Positions 1 to 7,176 of a DNA stretch of 62,020 nucleotides are shown one piece after another. Position numbers and translations under genes: made by a program. The DNA is from a virus, in the IMG/VR virus record IMGVR_UViG_3300023082_000008, positions 64,001 to 126,020 of that record; one strand, 5' to 3'. Below the pieces are notes generated by a model, which was not told the origin of the DNA, did no database searches, and saw nothing but the letters and a program-made list of their open reading frames with translations. The first letter of the stretch is position 1. The number at the start of each line of letters is the position of its first letter.

Positions 1-643
1 GCATCTTCTCTTCGAAAATCTTGCCCATAGGCTTCGCTACCTGCTCACGAATCTCGTACAACGCTTGGTCATCTTCTCGCAGCGTCAAAAACGCCATGAG
101 GTTGCGTGGATTAACTGTAGCATAGAATGAGGTCATCAGATTAAGGGGGAGGTACTGACGGGCAACCTCGTTCGCCATACCGGCATCCTTGAGGCGCATG
201 TAGCGGTTCCAGTCCTCTTCTGCTGCGGTCTGACCCTCATTGACGAGCAGGGTATAGTCATTAGGACCGCCCGGTACAAAGGTGTAGGCACCGATCTTAC
301 CAGACTGAACCAACGGACGCTCAGGTGGGGCAATGTAGAAATATGGCTCCATGGTCTTGTATCGACCAGAGGTTTCATTGTATCCCCACGTGCGGTGTCT
401 GTGAAATTCTCTTGCCACAAAGATTGGGCACTCAACAAAAAACGTAAACTGCCCGTGCTCGAATGGAGAATTGTGTGAGTTAGAATACAGGAAGTTGATG
501 AGTCCACCAATACGTTCTTCCTGCTCTGTTTCCAAAGCCTCACGTCCAAGATTTGAAACCCATGCTGCACGTGCCACCATCTCATCTCCGCCGGTAAAGT
601 TAATCAACTTCACTGACGAAGTGTTAGTAAATTGTATGGTCAC
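1..643 (-). CDS. thyX: Flavin-dependent thymidylate synthase ThyX (3' end cut by window edge)
   Basis: Makes dTMP from dUMP with FAD and methylene-folate. Translating the minus strand from the GTG at 643 gives a start reading VTIQFTNTSSVKLIN, then the family signature RHR-x7-S (RHRTWGYNETS, about residue 77) and the C-terminal block with NPRNLMAFLTLR and an adjacent acidic/EIRE stretch typical of ThyX. The frame is still open at base 1, so the C-terminus lies outside the window. The GTG overlaps the stop of the upstream HIT gene in a GTGA, so the two are translationally coupled. It is the last visible gene of a leftward operon. The signature motif makes this call firm. Confidence 0.93.
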   Translation of the reverse strand, partial: MTIQFTNTSSVKLINFTGGDEMVARAAWVSNLGREALETEQEERIGGLINFLYSNSHNSPFEHGQFTFFVECPIFVAREFHRHRTWGYNETSGRYKTMEPYFYIAPPERPLVQSGKIGAYTFVPGGPNDYTLLVNEGQTAAEEDWNRYMRLKDAGMANEVARQYLPLNLMTSFYATVNPRNLMAFLTLREDDQALYEIREQVAKPMGKIFEEKM

Positions 644-993
644 TTGATTTGTCCTGTCCATGGTAGATGTAGGCCATCATTTGGTCTGCGGGGTACGTAG
701 TGTACGTGTAAATGAAATACTGTTTGTGTTGCATTAGTACCGGCGCTGGTGATCAAATTAAAATCGCTGGCGTTACGCTTCTTTTCATTAGCGTAGTCAG
801 CCGCGCGGTAGAAAACATTCGCAGTGACTATTGGTTCTTCTGATGCACTTTCAACATGCTGTTTGGGAACGAACAGCATGTGACCCGGTGTCACTGGATT
901 AAGGGGTTCAAAATGAACGACACTGCCGGGATGATGACGAAAAACCTTTTCACTATTACCATTAGCAAGGTCGCAGAATACGCAATTAGTCAT
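640..993 (-). CDS. HIT-family (histidine triad) hydrolase
   Basis: 117-residue protein. HIT proteins hydrolyse or transfer nucleotidyl groups (for example AMP-lysine or Ap4A-type substrates). The catalytic motif HLHVHYVPR lies near the C-terminus, and the N-terminus has a paired-cysteine motif (CVFCDLANG) seen in many HIT proteins, where it often binds zinc. The ATG at 993 is preferred to an ATG 33 bases upstream because the protein then begins MTNCVFCD like its relatives and a GGAAA ribosome site precedes it. It overlaps the upstream gene by 8 bases and ThyX by 4. Its position beside ThyX suggests a role in nucleotide metabolism, but the substrate cannot be read from the sequence. Confidence 0.88.
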   Translation of the reverse strand: MTNCVFCDLANGNSEKVFRHHPGSVVHFEPLNPVTPGHMLFVPKQHVESASEEPIVTANVFYRAADYANEKKRNASDFNLITSAGTNATQTVFHLHVHYVPRRPNDGLHLPWTGQIK

Positions 994-1264
994 GTATAAT
1001 TTCCAAATCTGATAGTTGTGTTCCACGGCTCCAACACTGGGCCATGAATGTTTCGATCATGTTAACAGTCGTGCCATATCCAAACAAGACTTTGTCTCCC
1101 TTAAGGATGTTTCTGCCTTCAAGAATATGGGTTTGTGGTCCAATCCATATCACATTAGTGAAATAAGAGCCATTTCTCATACGGTCTGAAATCTCTTGAA
1201 AACCGTGTTTTCTCAATTCATCTGTAGCAATTTTGTGGCTACCGGCCAGTACGTATGTTGTCAT
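986..1264 (-). CDS. Hypothetical protein, 92 aa
   Basis: Not recognised. The protein starts MTTYVLAGSHKIATDELR and contains GYGTTVNMIETFMAQC, an alternation of short strands and helices that could suggest a small alpha/beta fold, but no family motif is visible. It overlaps the upstream gene by 4 bases (ATGA) and the HIT gene by 8, so it belongs to the same leftward operon as ThyX. Overlap at both ends supports it being real. Confidence 0.7.
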   Translation of the reverse strand: MTTYVLAGSHKIATDELRKHGFQEISDRMRNGSYFTNVIWIGPQTHILEGRNILKGDKVLFGYGTTVNMIETFMAQCWSRGTQLSDLEIIHD

Positions 1265-1455
1265 TTTAAATCCTTAGAGGATTGTTGTTCGTCTAACGCA
1301 AACAGTAATTGAATACACCAAGGTTGTGTACCGATGATGTCAGAAATTTGATCAATATCAAAACCCTGTTCAAAAAGATCATAGATATAATTCAACTGAA
1401 CCTTACCTTCATGTGTAACTGTCCAGTTACTTGTACCCTCAGTTGAGTCTTGCAA
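1261..1455 (-). CDS. Hypothetical protein, 64 aa
   Basis: Short protein of unknown function. The central stretch YDLFEQGFDIDQISDIIGTQP looks like two helices joined by a turn, the spacing of a helix-turn-helix or sigma-4-like DNA-binding element, but this is only a resemblance. The gene overlaps both neighbours in the leftward operon by short distances, as expected for a co-translated phage gene. It could be a small regulator of the ThyX operon or an accessory protein; nothing in the sequence decides. Confidence 0.6.
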   Translation of the reverse strand: MQDSTEGTSNWTVTHEGKVQLNYIYDLFEQGFDIDQISDIIGTQPWCIQLLFALDEQQSSKDLK

Positions 1456-1660
1456 GGTTCTCTCTCATCTGTTCAAGTGCATCAAGTCCCGGAATGATTG
1501 TTGACTCACAAACATAGCAAGTCAAGGCCGGTATAGGATCGTCACTTTTAAGATTCAATCCTACTGTATAAAGTCTAGCACCATCATTAGGACATGGAAT
1601 TGGTTGTAACAACCCTTCGTCAACCATTCGCTGGTAACGATGAAAAAGTTTGAAAGTCAT
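1439..1660 (-). CDS. Small zinc-ribbon-like protein, 73 aa
   Basis: First gene of the leftward operon. Two cysteine groups (CPND near residue 23, CYVC near residue 48) are spaced as in a treble-clef or ribbon, though the first group has one cysteine only, so metal binding is uncertain. The ATG at 1660 lies 7 bases after a TGT-TAGAAT extended -10 box, so the mRNA should start at or next to the start codon. No ribosome binding site is visible, which agrees with leaderless translation. Function unknown. Confidence 0.65.
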   Translation of the reverse strand: MTFKLFHRYQRMVDEGLLQPIPCPNDGARLYTVGLNLKSDDPIPALTCYVCESTIIPGLDALEQMRENLARLN

Positions 1661-1667
1661 AATCTCT

Positions 1668-1676
1668 ATTCTAACA
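1668..1676 (-). promoter_or_regulatory. Extended -10 promoter for the leftward ThyX operon
   Basis: On the minus strand the sequence reads TGT-TAGAAT followed by 7 bases and the ATG of the 73-residue gene. A TG one base before the hexamer is the classical extended -10. The distance predicts a transcript with almost no leader. Confidence 0.7.
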
Positions 1677-1683
1677 TGCGTTG

Positions 1684-1726
1684 CCGCCCTGCGGGCGGTG
1701 CGCCTTCGGCGGGTCGCTTCGCTCCC
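1684..1726. repeat. GC-rich cluster of short stem-loops followed by a T run
   Basis: A GC-rich island, unlike its surroundings, holds CCGCCC-TGC-GGGCGG (1684-1698), GCGCC-TTC-GGCG (1700-1711) and a small CGCTTCGCT element (1715-1723). On the plus strand it is followed by TTTTTT at 1731-1736, as in an intrinsic terminator. The nearest flanking genes are transcribed away from it. It could end leftward RNA from 2124-2152, insulate the operons, or be a foreign repeat. Confidence 0.55.
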
Positions 1727-1979
1727 ATGATTTTTTAAATTTTAGGGAAGACATAACCCAGAACAAGACATAGTTCGGCTTAAAGAAAGGTACGACCACA
1801 AACCAGTGAAAGCCTAAGCCCGGTACGGTGTTTGTACTCACCTTACGTTGGTCCGGTACCCGTCAGGTCTCCCTATAACGGCCCTAATCTACCAACCACC
1901 GGTTGAATCTCTCCAACCCTAAGTGGAAGCCTCGCACTGGGGGAAAAAGAACGATCCCCAGCGGAGGAGTGCAGTTTTA

Positions 1980-2095
1980 GAACCGTCAAGTAGAAAAACA
2001 CAACATCTCAACACTGGGGACCAGATTGGGAAATCAAATTTGTTTAACTGCTTGACGGTTCCTGCCCACCAAGTGTAACACAACTGATTTCCCAA
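1980..2095. repeat. Two interleaved inverted repeats, pseudoknot topology
   Basis: GAACCGTCAAG at 1980-1990 is perfectly complementary to CTTGACGGTTC at 2051-2061, and the stem extends by three more pairs (one wobble) to 1993/2048. Inside its loop, TTGGGAAATCA at 2026-2036 is perfectly complementary to TGATTTCCCAA at 2085-2095, which lies outside the first stem. The A-B-A'-B' order is that of an H-type pseudoknot. Both strands can form it; the leftward promoter at 2124-2152 would transcribe it. Confidence 0.72.
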
Positions 2096-2123
2096 ACGCA
2101 AACAAGCGCTCTCGTGCTCTATA

Positions 2124-2152
2124 AGTATAGCACTTTCAGACCGGGATCGCAA
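2124..2152 (-). promoter_or_regulatory. Leftward promoter reading into the structured intergenic region
   Basis: On the minus strand TTGCGA (2152-2147) is followed by a 17-base spacer and TATACT (2129-2124) with a TGC just upstream. Spacing and both hexamers are close to consensus. The start would fall near 2117, so the first product is the pseudoknot-forming segment, about 450 bases before the first leftward gene. Confidence 0.7.
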
Positions 2153-2156
2153 GGTG

Positions 2157-2165
2157 TGGTACTCT
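2157..2165 (+). promoter_or_regulatory. Extended -10 promoter for the glycosyltransferase gene
   Basis: TGG-TACTCT ends 6 bases before the ATG at 2172, predicting a leaderless mRNA. This spacing is why the start is placed at 2172 rather than at the in-frame GTG at 2154, which lies inside the promoter. Confidence 0.65.
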
Positions 2166-2171
2166 AGAAAG

Positions 2172-3098
2172 ATGGAATTAGAAATGTATGGAATCTCTGC
2201 CCGTAATGACGGTTTTGGTACTGCTGGCAGACAAATTATGGCATCTATGGAACGTTGTGGAATTGATATTGTTAAGAAATCTGATGTTTCCTTAACGTTT
2301 TCTCAGCCTCATCAGTTCAAGGCTCCGAGCAAGTATAACATTGGTTATTTTCCTTGGGAGTCCAGTGAGCCTTGGCATAAGATGAACTGGTTACCGCGCC
2401 TTGAGAAACAGGACGAGTTGTGGGTCACATCACGCTGGCAGCGAGACATTGTTGGCGAGTGGGGATACGATAACATTTATGTCTACGAGCATGGCATAAA
2501 TCCGATCTGGGAGCCTGTAAAAAGATCGGTGGGGGATAAGGTCACTTTCCTTTTCATGGGCCTTGAGGCGCTTAGGAAGGGCGGTATAGAGGCTATTAGA
2601 GCCTTTAACACGGCCTTTAAGGGAGTAGATGACGTAGAACTGATTGTCAAGACCCAAGGCTCCATCATGCAATCACCATTCCCTAAGATCAGATTTATCA
2701 ATCAAGATATGAGTTTTCCAGACTTGGTTCAACTTTATGGGAATTGTCATGTGTTTGTAGCACCAACATATGGCGAGGGATTTGGACTACCGGCCCGAGA
2801 TGCAGCCGGTACAGGTATGCCAGTCATTGCTACCTCGGGATTCCTACCTTACGAAAAACTACTATCAGACAAATTGCTTATCAAATCAGGTTTAATTGAC
2901 TCTCCATGGCCAGATATTCATCCGGGAAAAATGTTCAAGCCAGACCTTGATGATTTGGTGGGACGGTACCGGTATGCTTATGAACATATTGAGGAACAAA
3001 TTGACGAGGCCCATAGAAAAGCACCACGCATTCATGCCCAATACAATTGGGATTCTTTGACACAAGAAGCCTTTTCACGCTTGGCTTTAAGAATCTGA
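2172..3098 (+). CDS. GT4-like glycosyltransferase
   Basis: 308-residue protein with features of GT-B glycosyltransferases, which transfer a sugar from a nucleotide-sugar donor. The glycine-containing N-terminal stretch DGFGTAGRQ, the FLFMGLEALRKGG strand-loop at the start of the donor domain (about residue 125), and the donor motif PTYGEGFGLPARDA (about residue 203) are visible. In that motif the usual second glutamate of E-x7-E is replaced by aspartate. The next gene encodes an Ig-like protein, so glycosylation of a virion protein is one possibility; host surface glycan modification is another. Start chosen by the leaderless promoter. Confidence 0.85.
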   Translation: MELEMYGISARNDGFGTAGRQIMASMERCGIDIVKKSDVSLTFSQPHQFKAPSKYNIGYFPWESSEPWHKMNWLPRLEKQDELWVTSRWQRDIVGEWGYDNIYVYEHGINPIWEPVKRSVGDKVTFLFMGLEALRKGGIEAIRAFNTAFKGVDDVELIVKTQGSIMQSPFPKIRFINQDMSFPDLVQLYGNCHVFVAPTYGEGFGLPARDAAGTGMPVIATSGFLPYEKLLSDKLLIKSGLIDSPWPDIHPGKMFKPDLDDLVGRYRYAYEHIEEQIDEAHRKAPRIHAQYNWDSLTQEAFSRLALRI

Positions 3099-3110
3099 CA
3101 ATGCTAGACT
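3081..3110 (+). promoter_or_regulatory. Promoter for the Ig-like and acidic protein genes
   Basis: TTGGCT at 3081-3086, an 18-base spacer and TAGACT at 3105-3110 with TGC upstream. It overlaps the end of the glycosyltransferase gene. A Shine-Dalgarno sequence (AAAGGTGGG) follows before the ATG at 3149, so this is a leadered transcript, ended by the strong terminator at 3911-3975. Confidence 0.55.
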
Positions 3111-3148
3111 TGACATAACAAATCTTTTATGAAAGGTGGGAAATACTC

Positions 3149-3571
3149 ATGGCAAATCCTCCAAGTGAATCGGCTGAATCTCGTTTCAACCGTGATTGGG
3201 AAAATATTGGCGACTCTCGTAAGCAGCGTGGCTGGGATATGCAGCCAGCAGGACGACGTAACCGTCGTTATGTCCGTGCTGATGGATCAGCAGTTGAGTT
3301 GTTCGCTTCCGTTGCACCAGCCATTACCGGCTCTGCACGTGTAGGTCAGACACTAACTGTTGACAACGGCACATGGAACGTATCTGGCGTAACTTACACA
3401 CGTAAGTGGTACGCCGCAGGTACTGAGATTTCTGGTCAGACCGGTACAACGTACACGGTTCAGGCTGGCGATCTAGGCAAGCAGATTACTGCTCGCGTAA
3501 CCGGCACAAAGTCCGGCTACGGCAACCGTTCCGTTCTGACTGCACCAACCTCTGCTGTAATCGCAGCGTAA
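3149..3571 (+). CDS. Ig-like domain protein, probable virion or surface protein
   Basis: 140 residues. An arginine-rich N-terminal half (residues 1-50, with GRRNRRYVR) precedes a single Ig-like module (about residues 55-138) with the pattern ITGSARVGQTLTVDNGTW, TRKWYAAGTEISGQTG and YTVQAGDLGKQI. This is a repeat common in secreted actinobacterial proteins and phage structural proteins. A good ribosome site, its own promoter and a strong downstream terminator suggest high expression, as for a decoration protein. That role is inference; phage Ig modules are thought to help virions stick to surfaces. It follows a glycosyltransferase, which may modify it. Confidence 0.72.
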   Translation: MANPPSESAESRFNRDWENIGDSRKQRGWDMQPAGRRNRRYVRADGSAVELFASVAPAITGSARVGQTLTVDNGTWNVSGVTYTRKWYAAGTEISGQTGTTYTVQAGDLGKQITARVTGTKSGYGNRSVLTAPTSAVIAA

Positions 3572-3614
3572 GTCCCACCCGCAACACAAATTTAGAGTAT
3601 GAGGAGGTCACACA

Positions 3615-3905
3615 ATGACTGACGAAACCAAGAATGACAAGCCAGAAGAGGCAACAGACAAGTCCGTAGACAAGGGCGAGTTCGTTGCTCCAGAATCGGG
3701 CAACGCACCAACCGCTACCGCTTACCTAGGTAATGACGAGTGGACTGGTACTGAGCCAATTCTACAGGGGTCACCTTACTACCACAATGGTCGTCTGATT
3801 ACCACTCAGGAAGAACTTGACGCAATTCGCAAGGAATTCGACGAGTACGCTAAGAACGACGAAAATGTAGTTAACCCCGGCGGCGATCCAAAGCCAAAGA
3901 AGTAA
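3615..3905 (+). CDS. Small acidic hypothetical protein, 96 aa
   Basis: Not recognised. Very acidic and hydrophilic: lysine/glutamate/aspartate-rich at both ends, with a central stretch containing YLGNDEWTGTEP and GSPYYHNGRLIT. A near-perfect ribosome site (GAGGAGGT) precedes the ATG, and the gene is co-transcribed with the Ig-like protein before a 17-bp terminator stem. The pairing suggests an abundant small virion or host-interacting protein, but no motif supports a specific role. Confidence 0.7.
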   Translation: MTDETKNDKPEEATDKSVDKGEFVAPESGNAPTATAYLGNDEWTGTEPILQGSPYYHNGRLITTQEELDAIRKEFDEYAKNDENVVNPGGDPKPKK

Positions 3906-3910
3906 TTACT

Positions 3911-3975
3911 AAAAGTAAGACCCGGCTGAGCCCCCACTTCACTCGTGGAATAAGGGAGAGCCGGGTCTTACTTTT
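3911..3975. terminator. Strong bidirectional intrinsic terminator
   Basis: AAAAGTAAGACCCGGCT at 3911-3927 pairs perfectly over 17 bases with AGCCGGGTCTTACTTTT at 3959-3975. The loop is about 31 bases. The T run at the 3' end and A run at the 5' end make it usable in both directions. It isolates the Ig-like/acidic pair from the redoxin and reductase genes. Confidence 0.9.
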
Positions 3976-4033
3976 TATGTTGCGAACAATACACCCAAAA
4001 CTCTTCAAAAATTATGAGATGAGGTTGGTCGGG

Positions 4034-4042
4034 TGGTACACT
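4034..4042 (+). promoter_or_regulatory. Extended -10 promoter for the redoxin and reductase genes
   Basis: TGG-TACACT lies upstream of the redoxin gene. The predicted start near 4049 leaves about 28 bases before the TTG at 4077, enough for the AAGGGG ribosome site at 4065-4070. Confidence 0.55.
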
Positions 4043-4076
4043 TGTAGAACACCAAATTTATATGGAAGGGGCGATT

Positions 4077-4304
4077 TTGACTGTGATTACAGTATATTCA
4101 CAACCAAACTGTGTTCCCTGCAAGAAGGTCAAGACATGGCTGGACAGCAAGGAAATCGCATACGTCGAGAAGGACGTAACCGCTGATGTAGCAGCGTTTA
4201 ATGAACTACAGGCACTAGGATACAACAGTACACCCGTTGTGTCTACACCGACCCGAGCATGGGCCGGTATTGACTTGGCCAAGATGAAGTCGTTGCTAGT
4301 ATGA
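4077..4304 (+). CDS. NrdH-like glutaredoxin/thioredoxin-fold redox protein
   Basis: 75-residue redoxin. Active-site motif CVPC near the N-terminus (YSQPNCVPCKKVKTWLD) and the cis-proline loop NSTPVV followed by WAGID are those of NrdH-type redoxins, which supply electrons to ribonucleotide reductase. It overlaps the reductase gene by 4 bases (ATGA), so the pair is translationally coupled and likely works together. Start: the TTG at 4077 sits 6 bases after AAGGGG and gives an N-terminus typical of the family. The ATG at 4062 lacks a ribosome site, and a GTG at 4083 is a third option. Confidence 0.88.
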   Translation: MTVITVYSQPNCVPCKKVKTWLDSKEIAYVEKDVTADVAAFNELQALGYNSTPVVSTPTRAWAGIDLAKMKSLLV

Positions 4305-6220
4305 GTCTAGTAAAGGGTGAAATTGAGAATCCGTACCAGTCGTTTATCAGCAAGTCCAGATATTCGAAATGGATTCCAGAAGAGACGCGTCGTGAGACGT
4401 GGCACGAAACGGTTAGCCGATATGTGACATACATGTCTAAGACGGACGCCGGTAGGAGACTAGGCAAGGCATTCTGGAACGATGCAGAAGTTGCTATCGA
4501 GAACCTAGACGTAATGCCCTCAATGCGTGGGCTTATGACCGCTGGTCCTGCACTAGAACGCGAAAACCTAGCGCAGTTTAACTGTTCATTCATTTCAGTT
4601 GATGACCCACGAGCGTTTGATGAGGCTCTGTACATTCTGATGAATGGTGTAGGCCTAGGATTCAGTGTTGAATCCCAGTACACATCACAGTTGCCAACCA
4701 TTCCTGTAACCCTTGAAAAGGTACAGACAGTTGTACGCCCCGGAGACAGCAAGGCTGGTTGGGCTCGCGGATTCCGTCAACTGATTACCCAGTTGTACTC
4801 AGGACAGATTCCGAAGTTCGACTTCCAAGACATTCGCCCCGCAGGCGCACGTCTAAAGACATTTGGTGGTCGCGCAAGCGGACCACAGCCTCTGTTTGAC
4901 CTGTTCCAGTTTACTGTGGACATGTTCGTGAATGCAGCAGGACGCAAGTTGACACCATTTGAGTGCCACCGCATTATGTGCAAGGTGGGTGAGGTCGTGG
5001 TTGTTGGAGGCGTTCGTCGTTCAGCACTGATCAGCCTGTCCGATCTTGGAGATTACGAAATGTCCAAGGCAAAGTCCGGTGCATGGTGGGAGTCAATGCC
5101 TGAATTGGCACTGGCAAACAACTCTGCTGTTTACAACAAGCAGCCTTCGATTGGTCAGTTCCTCACCGAGTGGGGTAACCTGTATGAGTCAAAGTCAGGC
5201 GAGCGCGGTATCTTCAATAAGGAATCTGCTGTGCGTGGCTCAAACGACCGTAGAGACTGGACAAAGATCGAGGGTACGAACCCTTGTGGAGAAATCCTAC
5301 TTCGCTCTAAGGGCCTATGCAACCTTACTGAGGTTATTGTTAAGTCCGAGGACACTGTTACAACTCTACAGCGTAAGGTTGAATTGGCTACCGCGTTGGG
5401 AACAGTGCAATCCAGCCTAACTAACTTTAAGTACCTGCGCAAGGCATGGCGTGACAACGCTGAGGAAGAGCGTCTTTTGGGCGTATCTCTCACAGGACAG
5501 TTTGGTCACACACTCTTGAATGGTTCTGAGGGACTAGACAAGTTGGCCGATGTACTCGACCTTCTTCGTTTGACCTCGATTGCAACCAACAAGGTTTACG
5601 CACGAAAGATTGGCATTAACCCATCGCAGGCAATTACCACGGTAAAGCCAAGCGGTACGGTTAGCCAGTTGACTGCATCAAGTTCAGGTATGCACCCATG
5701 GTACAGCGAGTTTTACATTCGTTCAGTCCGTGGAGATAACAAGGACCCACTGACCCAGTTCCTTATCGAGGCAGGCGTTCCCAACGAGCCAGACGTGATG
5801 AAGCCGAATGCAACAACTGTATTCTACTTCCCACAGAAGGCACCAGAGGGCGCGGTAACTCGAAAGGACTTGACTGCTATCCAGCACCTAGAGGTCTGGA
5901 AGGTATACAAACAGCACTGGACGGAGCACAACCCATCCATTACCATCAACCTCCACGAGGAAGAATGGATCAATGGCGCAGACTGGGTATACGACAACTG
6001 GGACAGCGTCGGTGGCTTGAGTTTCTTGCCATACGATTCCGGTACGTACAAGCAGGCCCCTTATCAGGAATGCAGTGAGCACGAGTACAACGAATTCATG
6101 AGCGGAATGCCAGCCATTGACTGGGATGACCTCAGCCTATTCGAAGAAGAGGACACGACGACCGGTAGTCAGACATTGAACTGCACGAGCGGTAACTGTG
6201 AACTTGTGGACATCTCCTAA
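4301..6220 (+). CDS. nrdJ: Adenosylcobalamin-dependent (class II) ribonucleotide reductase
   Basis: 639 residues, the size of monomeric class II ribonucleoside-triphosphate reductases. It converts ribonucleotides to deoxyribonucleotides with coenzyme B12 as radical source. Visible motifs: QFNCSFI (first redox cysteine, about residue 92), TNPCGEILL (active-site cysteine loop, about residue 329), PSGTVSQLTASSSG (about residue 451), and the C-terminal redox pair in LNCTSGNCELVD. No small subunit gene follows, as expected for class II. B12 dependence means the phage relies on host or environmental cobalamin. An intrinsic terminator follows immediately. Confidence 0.93.
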   Translation: MSLVKGEIENPYQSFISKSRYSKWIPEETRRETWHETVSRYVTYMSKTDAGRRLGKAFWNDAEVAIENLDVMPSMRGLMTAGPALERENLAQFNCSFISVDDPRAFDEALYILMNGVGLGFSVESQYTSQLPTIPVTLEKVQTVVRPGDSKAGWARGFRQLITQLYSGQIPKFDFQDIRPAGARLKTFGGRASGPQPLFDLFQFTVDMFVNAAGRKLTPFECHRIMCKVGEVVVVGGVRRSALISLSDLGDYEMSKAKSGAWWESMPELALANNSAVYNKQPSIGQFLTEWGNLYESKSGERGIFNKESAVRGSNDRRDWTKIEGTNPCGEILLRSKGLCNLTEVIVKSEDTVTTLQRKVELATALGTVQSSLTNFKYLRKAWRDNAEEERLLGVSLTGQFGHTLLNGSEGLDKLADVLDLLRLTSIATNKVYARKIGINPSQAITTVKPSGTVSQLTASSSGMHPWYSEFYIRSVRGDNKDPLTQFLIEAGVPNEPDVMKPNATTVFYFPQKAPEGAVTRKDLTAIQHLEVWKVYKQHWTEHNPSITINLHEEEWINGADWVYDNWDSVGGLSFLPYDSGTYKQAPYQECSEHEYNEFMSGMPAIDWDDLSLFEEEDTTTGSQTLNCTSGNCELVDIS

Positions 6221-6261
6221 CTCTGGTAGACTTTACAAGAGTTAGAGGCAGCACTATCCAG

Positions 6262-6300
6262 CCCCCATCCGAACAACTGAAGCCTCGGATGGGGGTTTCT
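6262..6300 (+). terminator. Intrinsic terminator after the reductase
   Basis: CCCCCATCCGA (6262-6272) pairs with TCGGATGGGGG (6285-6295), 11 perfect pairs, followed by TTTCT. Confidence 0.88.
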
Positions 6301-6321
6301 GCATTAGAATTATTGAAGGCG

Positions 6322-6327
6322 TACAAT
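6322..6327 (+). promoter_or_regulatory. -10 element for the endolysin
   Basis: TACAAT ends 6 bases before the ATG at 6334, just after the terminator. This predicts leaderless endolysin mRNA. Confidence 0.6.
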
Positions 6328-6333
6328 TATGGT

Positions 6334-7176
6334 ATGAGCAAACCAATTAATGGAACCCAACTAAAGGCCGCTTTCAAGAAGTGGGACGTAGACGCTGAGT
6401 ATCTTAGCGGATTCGAGACCCGTGGCCGACCAGCAAGCCTCGGATGGGGCGACGTCAAGGGCATCGTCATTCACCACACTGCTGATGAAACTCAGTCAGA
6501 ATCTTATGTGAATTGGCTATTCAAGACAGGTCGAGCAGACCTCCCAGCCCCATTGTGCCACTTTGCAACAAACAAGAAGGGCAAGACATATGTAGGAGCC
6601 CTTGGTCGTGCAAATCACGCCGGTAAAGGATCAGCAAGCGTACTAGACCTAGTAAAGTCAGAAAAGTATGACGGATTTAATAAAGAACTAAAGGGCGGTA
6701 ATTCCAAGGATGGAAACGCAGTCTTTTACGGTAATGAAGTTATGTACCGTGGAGTTAACGGTTTCCACATGACTAATGAACAGTATCAGGGAGTTCTCAA
6801 GTTTTGTGCCGCGTTGTGCGACTTCCACGGATGGTCAGCACTTAGCATCATTGGACACCGAGAGTGGGCATCTACCAAGATTGACCCTGGCTATGTTGAC
6901 ATGGCCAAGTTGCGTCGCGACGTGCAGAAATTGCTAGACAGTAAGGATTCAGCACCAGCGCCGGTAGAAGTAGATAGCCCAACAACCCTCAAGGTTCAGA
7001 CATATTACGTAAACAAAGACGTAGTCAACGGTTACGACAAGCCCAATGGTAAATCAAAGAAGCAGCGCTCACGCAACTTCAAGTTGTACACCGTAGCCTA
7101 CAAAATTGTTAATGGCGAAACATGGGTGCGTCATCCAGCGGGACTATGGTATCGAGAAGCGGGTCTTCGTAAGTGA
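6334..7176 (+). CDS. Endolysin: N-acetylmuramoyl-L-alanine amidase with C-terminal wall-binding-like domain
   Basis: 280 residues. An amidase_2 (PGRP-type) domain cleaves the bond between muramic acid and the peptide stem. Zinc ligands and motifs: VIHHTAD (about residue 46), the CHFATNKKGKTYVGALGRANHAG region, and GHREWASTKIDPG (about residue 184). After a linker (SAPAPVEVDSPT), residues 215-280 form an SH3-like module with TYYVNKDVVNGYDKPNGK, probably the cell-wall anchor. Start chosen at 6334 behind the -10 box; an upstream ATG at 6289 would lie inside the terminator. The stop overlaps the nuclease gene (GTGA). The holin is 36 kb away. Confidence 0.92.
   Translation: MSKPINGTQLKAAFKKWDVDAEYLSGFETRGRPASLGWGDVKGIVIHHTADETQSESYVNWLFKTGRADLPAPLCHFATNKKGKTYVGALGRANHAGKGSASVLDLVKSEKYDGFNKELKGGNSKDGNAVFYGNEVMYRGVNGFHMTNEQYQGVLKFCAALCDFHGWSALSIIGHREWASTKIDPGYVDMAKLRRDVQKLLDSKDSAPAPVEVDSPTTLKVQTYYVNKDVVNGYDKPNGKSKKQRSRNFKLYTVAYKIVNGETWVRHPAGLWYREAGLRK

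Larger units (their letters stand above)
1661..2153. other. Non-coding divergent intergenic region with RNA-like structure
   Basis: About 0.5 kb between the leftward ThyX operon and the rightward glycosyltransferase gene. No convincing gene is present. It holds the GC-rich hairpins at 1684-1726, a GGCTTA/TAAGCC pair at about 1774/1815, a bulged hairpin at about 1930-1967 (CTGGGG at 1937-1942 with CCCCAG at 1956-1961), interleaved inverted repeats at 1980-2095, and promoters pointing left (2124-2152) and right (2157-2165). A regulatory RNA, a long structured leader or an origin are possible. Confidence 0.6.

Noticed and set aside
136-585. Minus-strand reading frame of 149 codons
   Set aside because: It is a shadow: the ThyX gene occupies another minus-strand frame here and carries the RHR-x7-S signature.
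1919-2152. Minus-strand frame of 77 codons in the intergenic region
   Set aside because: Rich in Cys, Trp and Leu without a ribosome site; it runs through the inverted repeats. The region is better explained as structured non-coding DNA.
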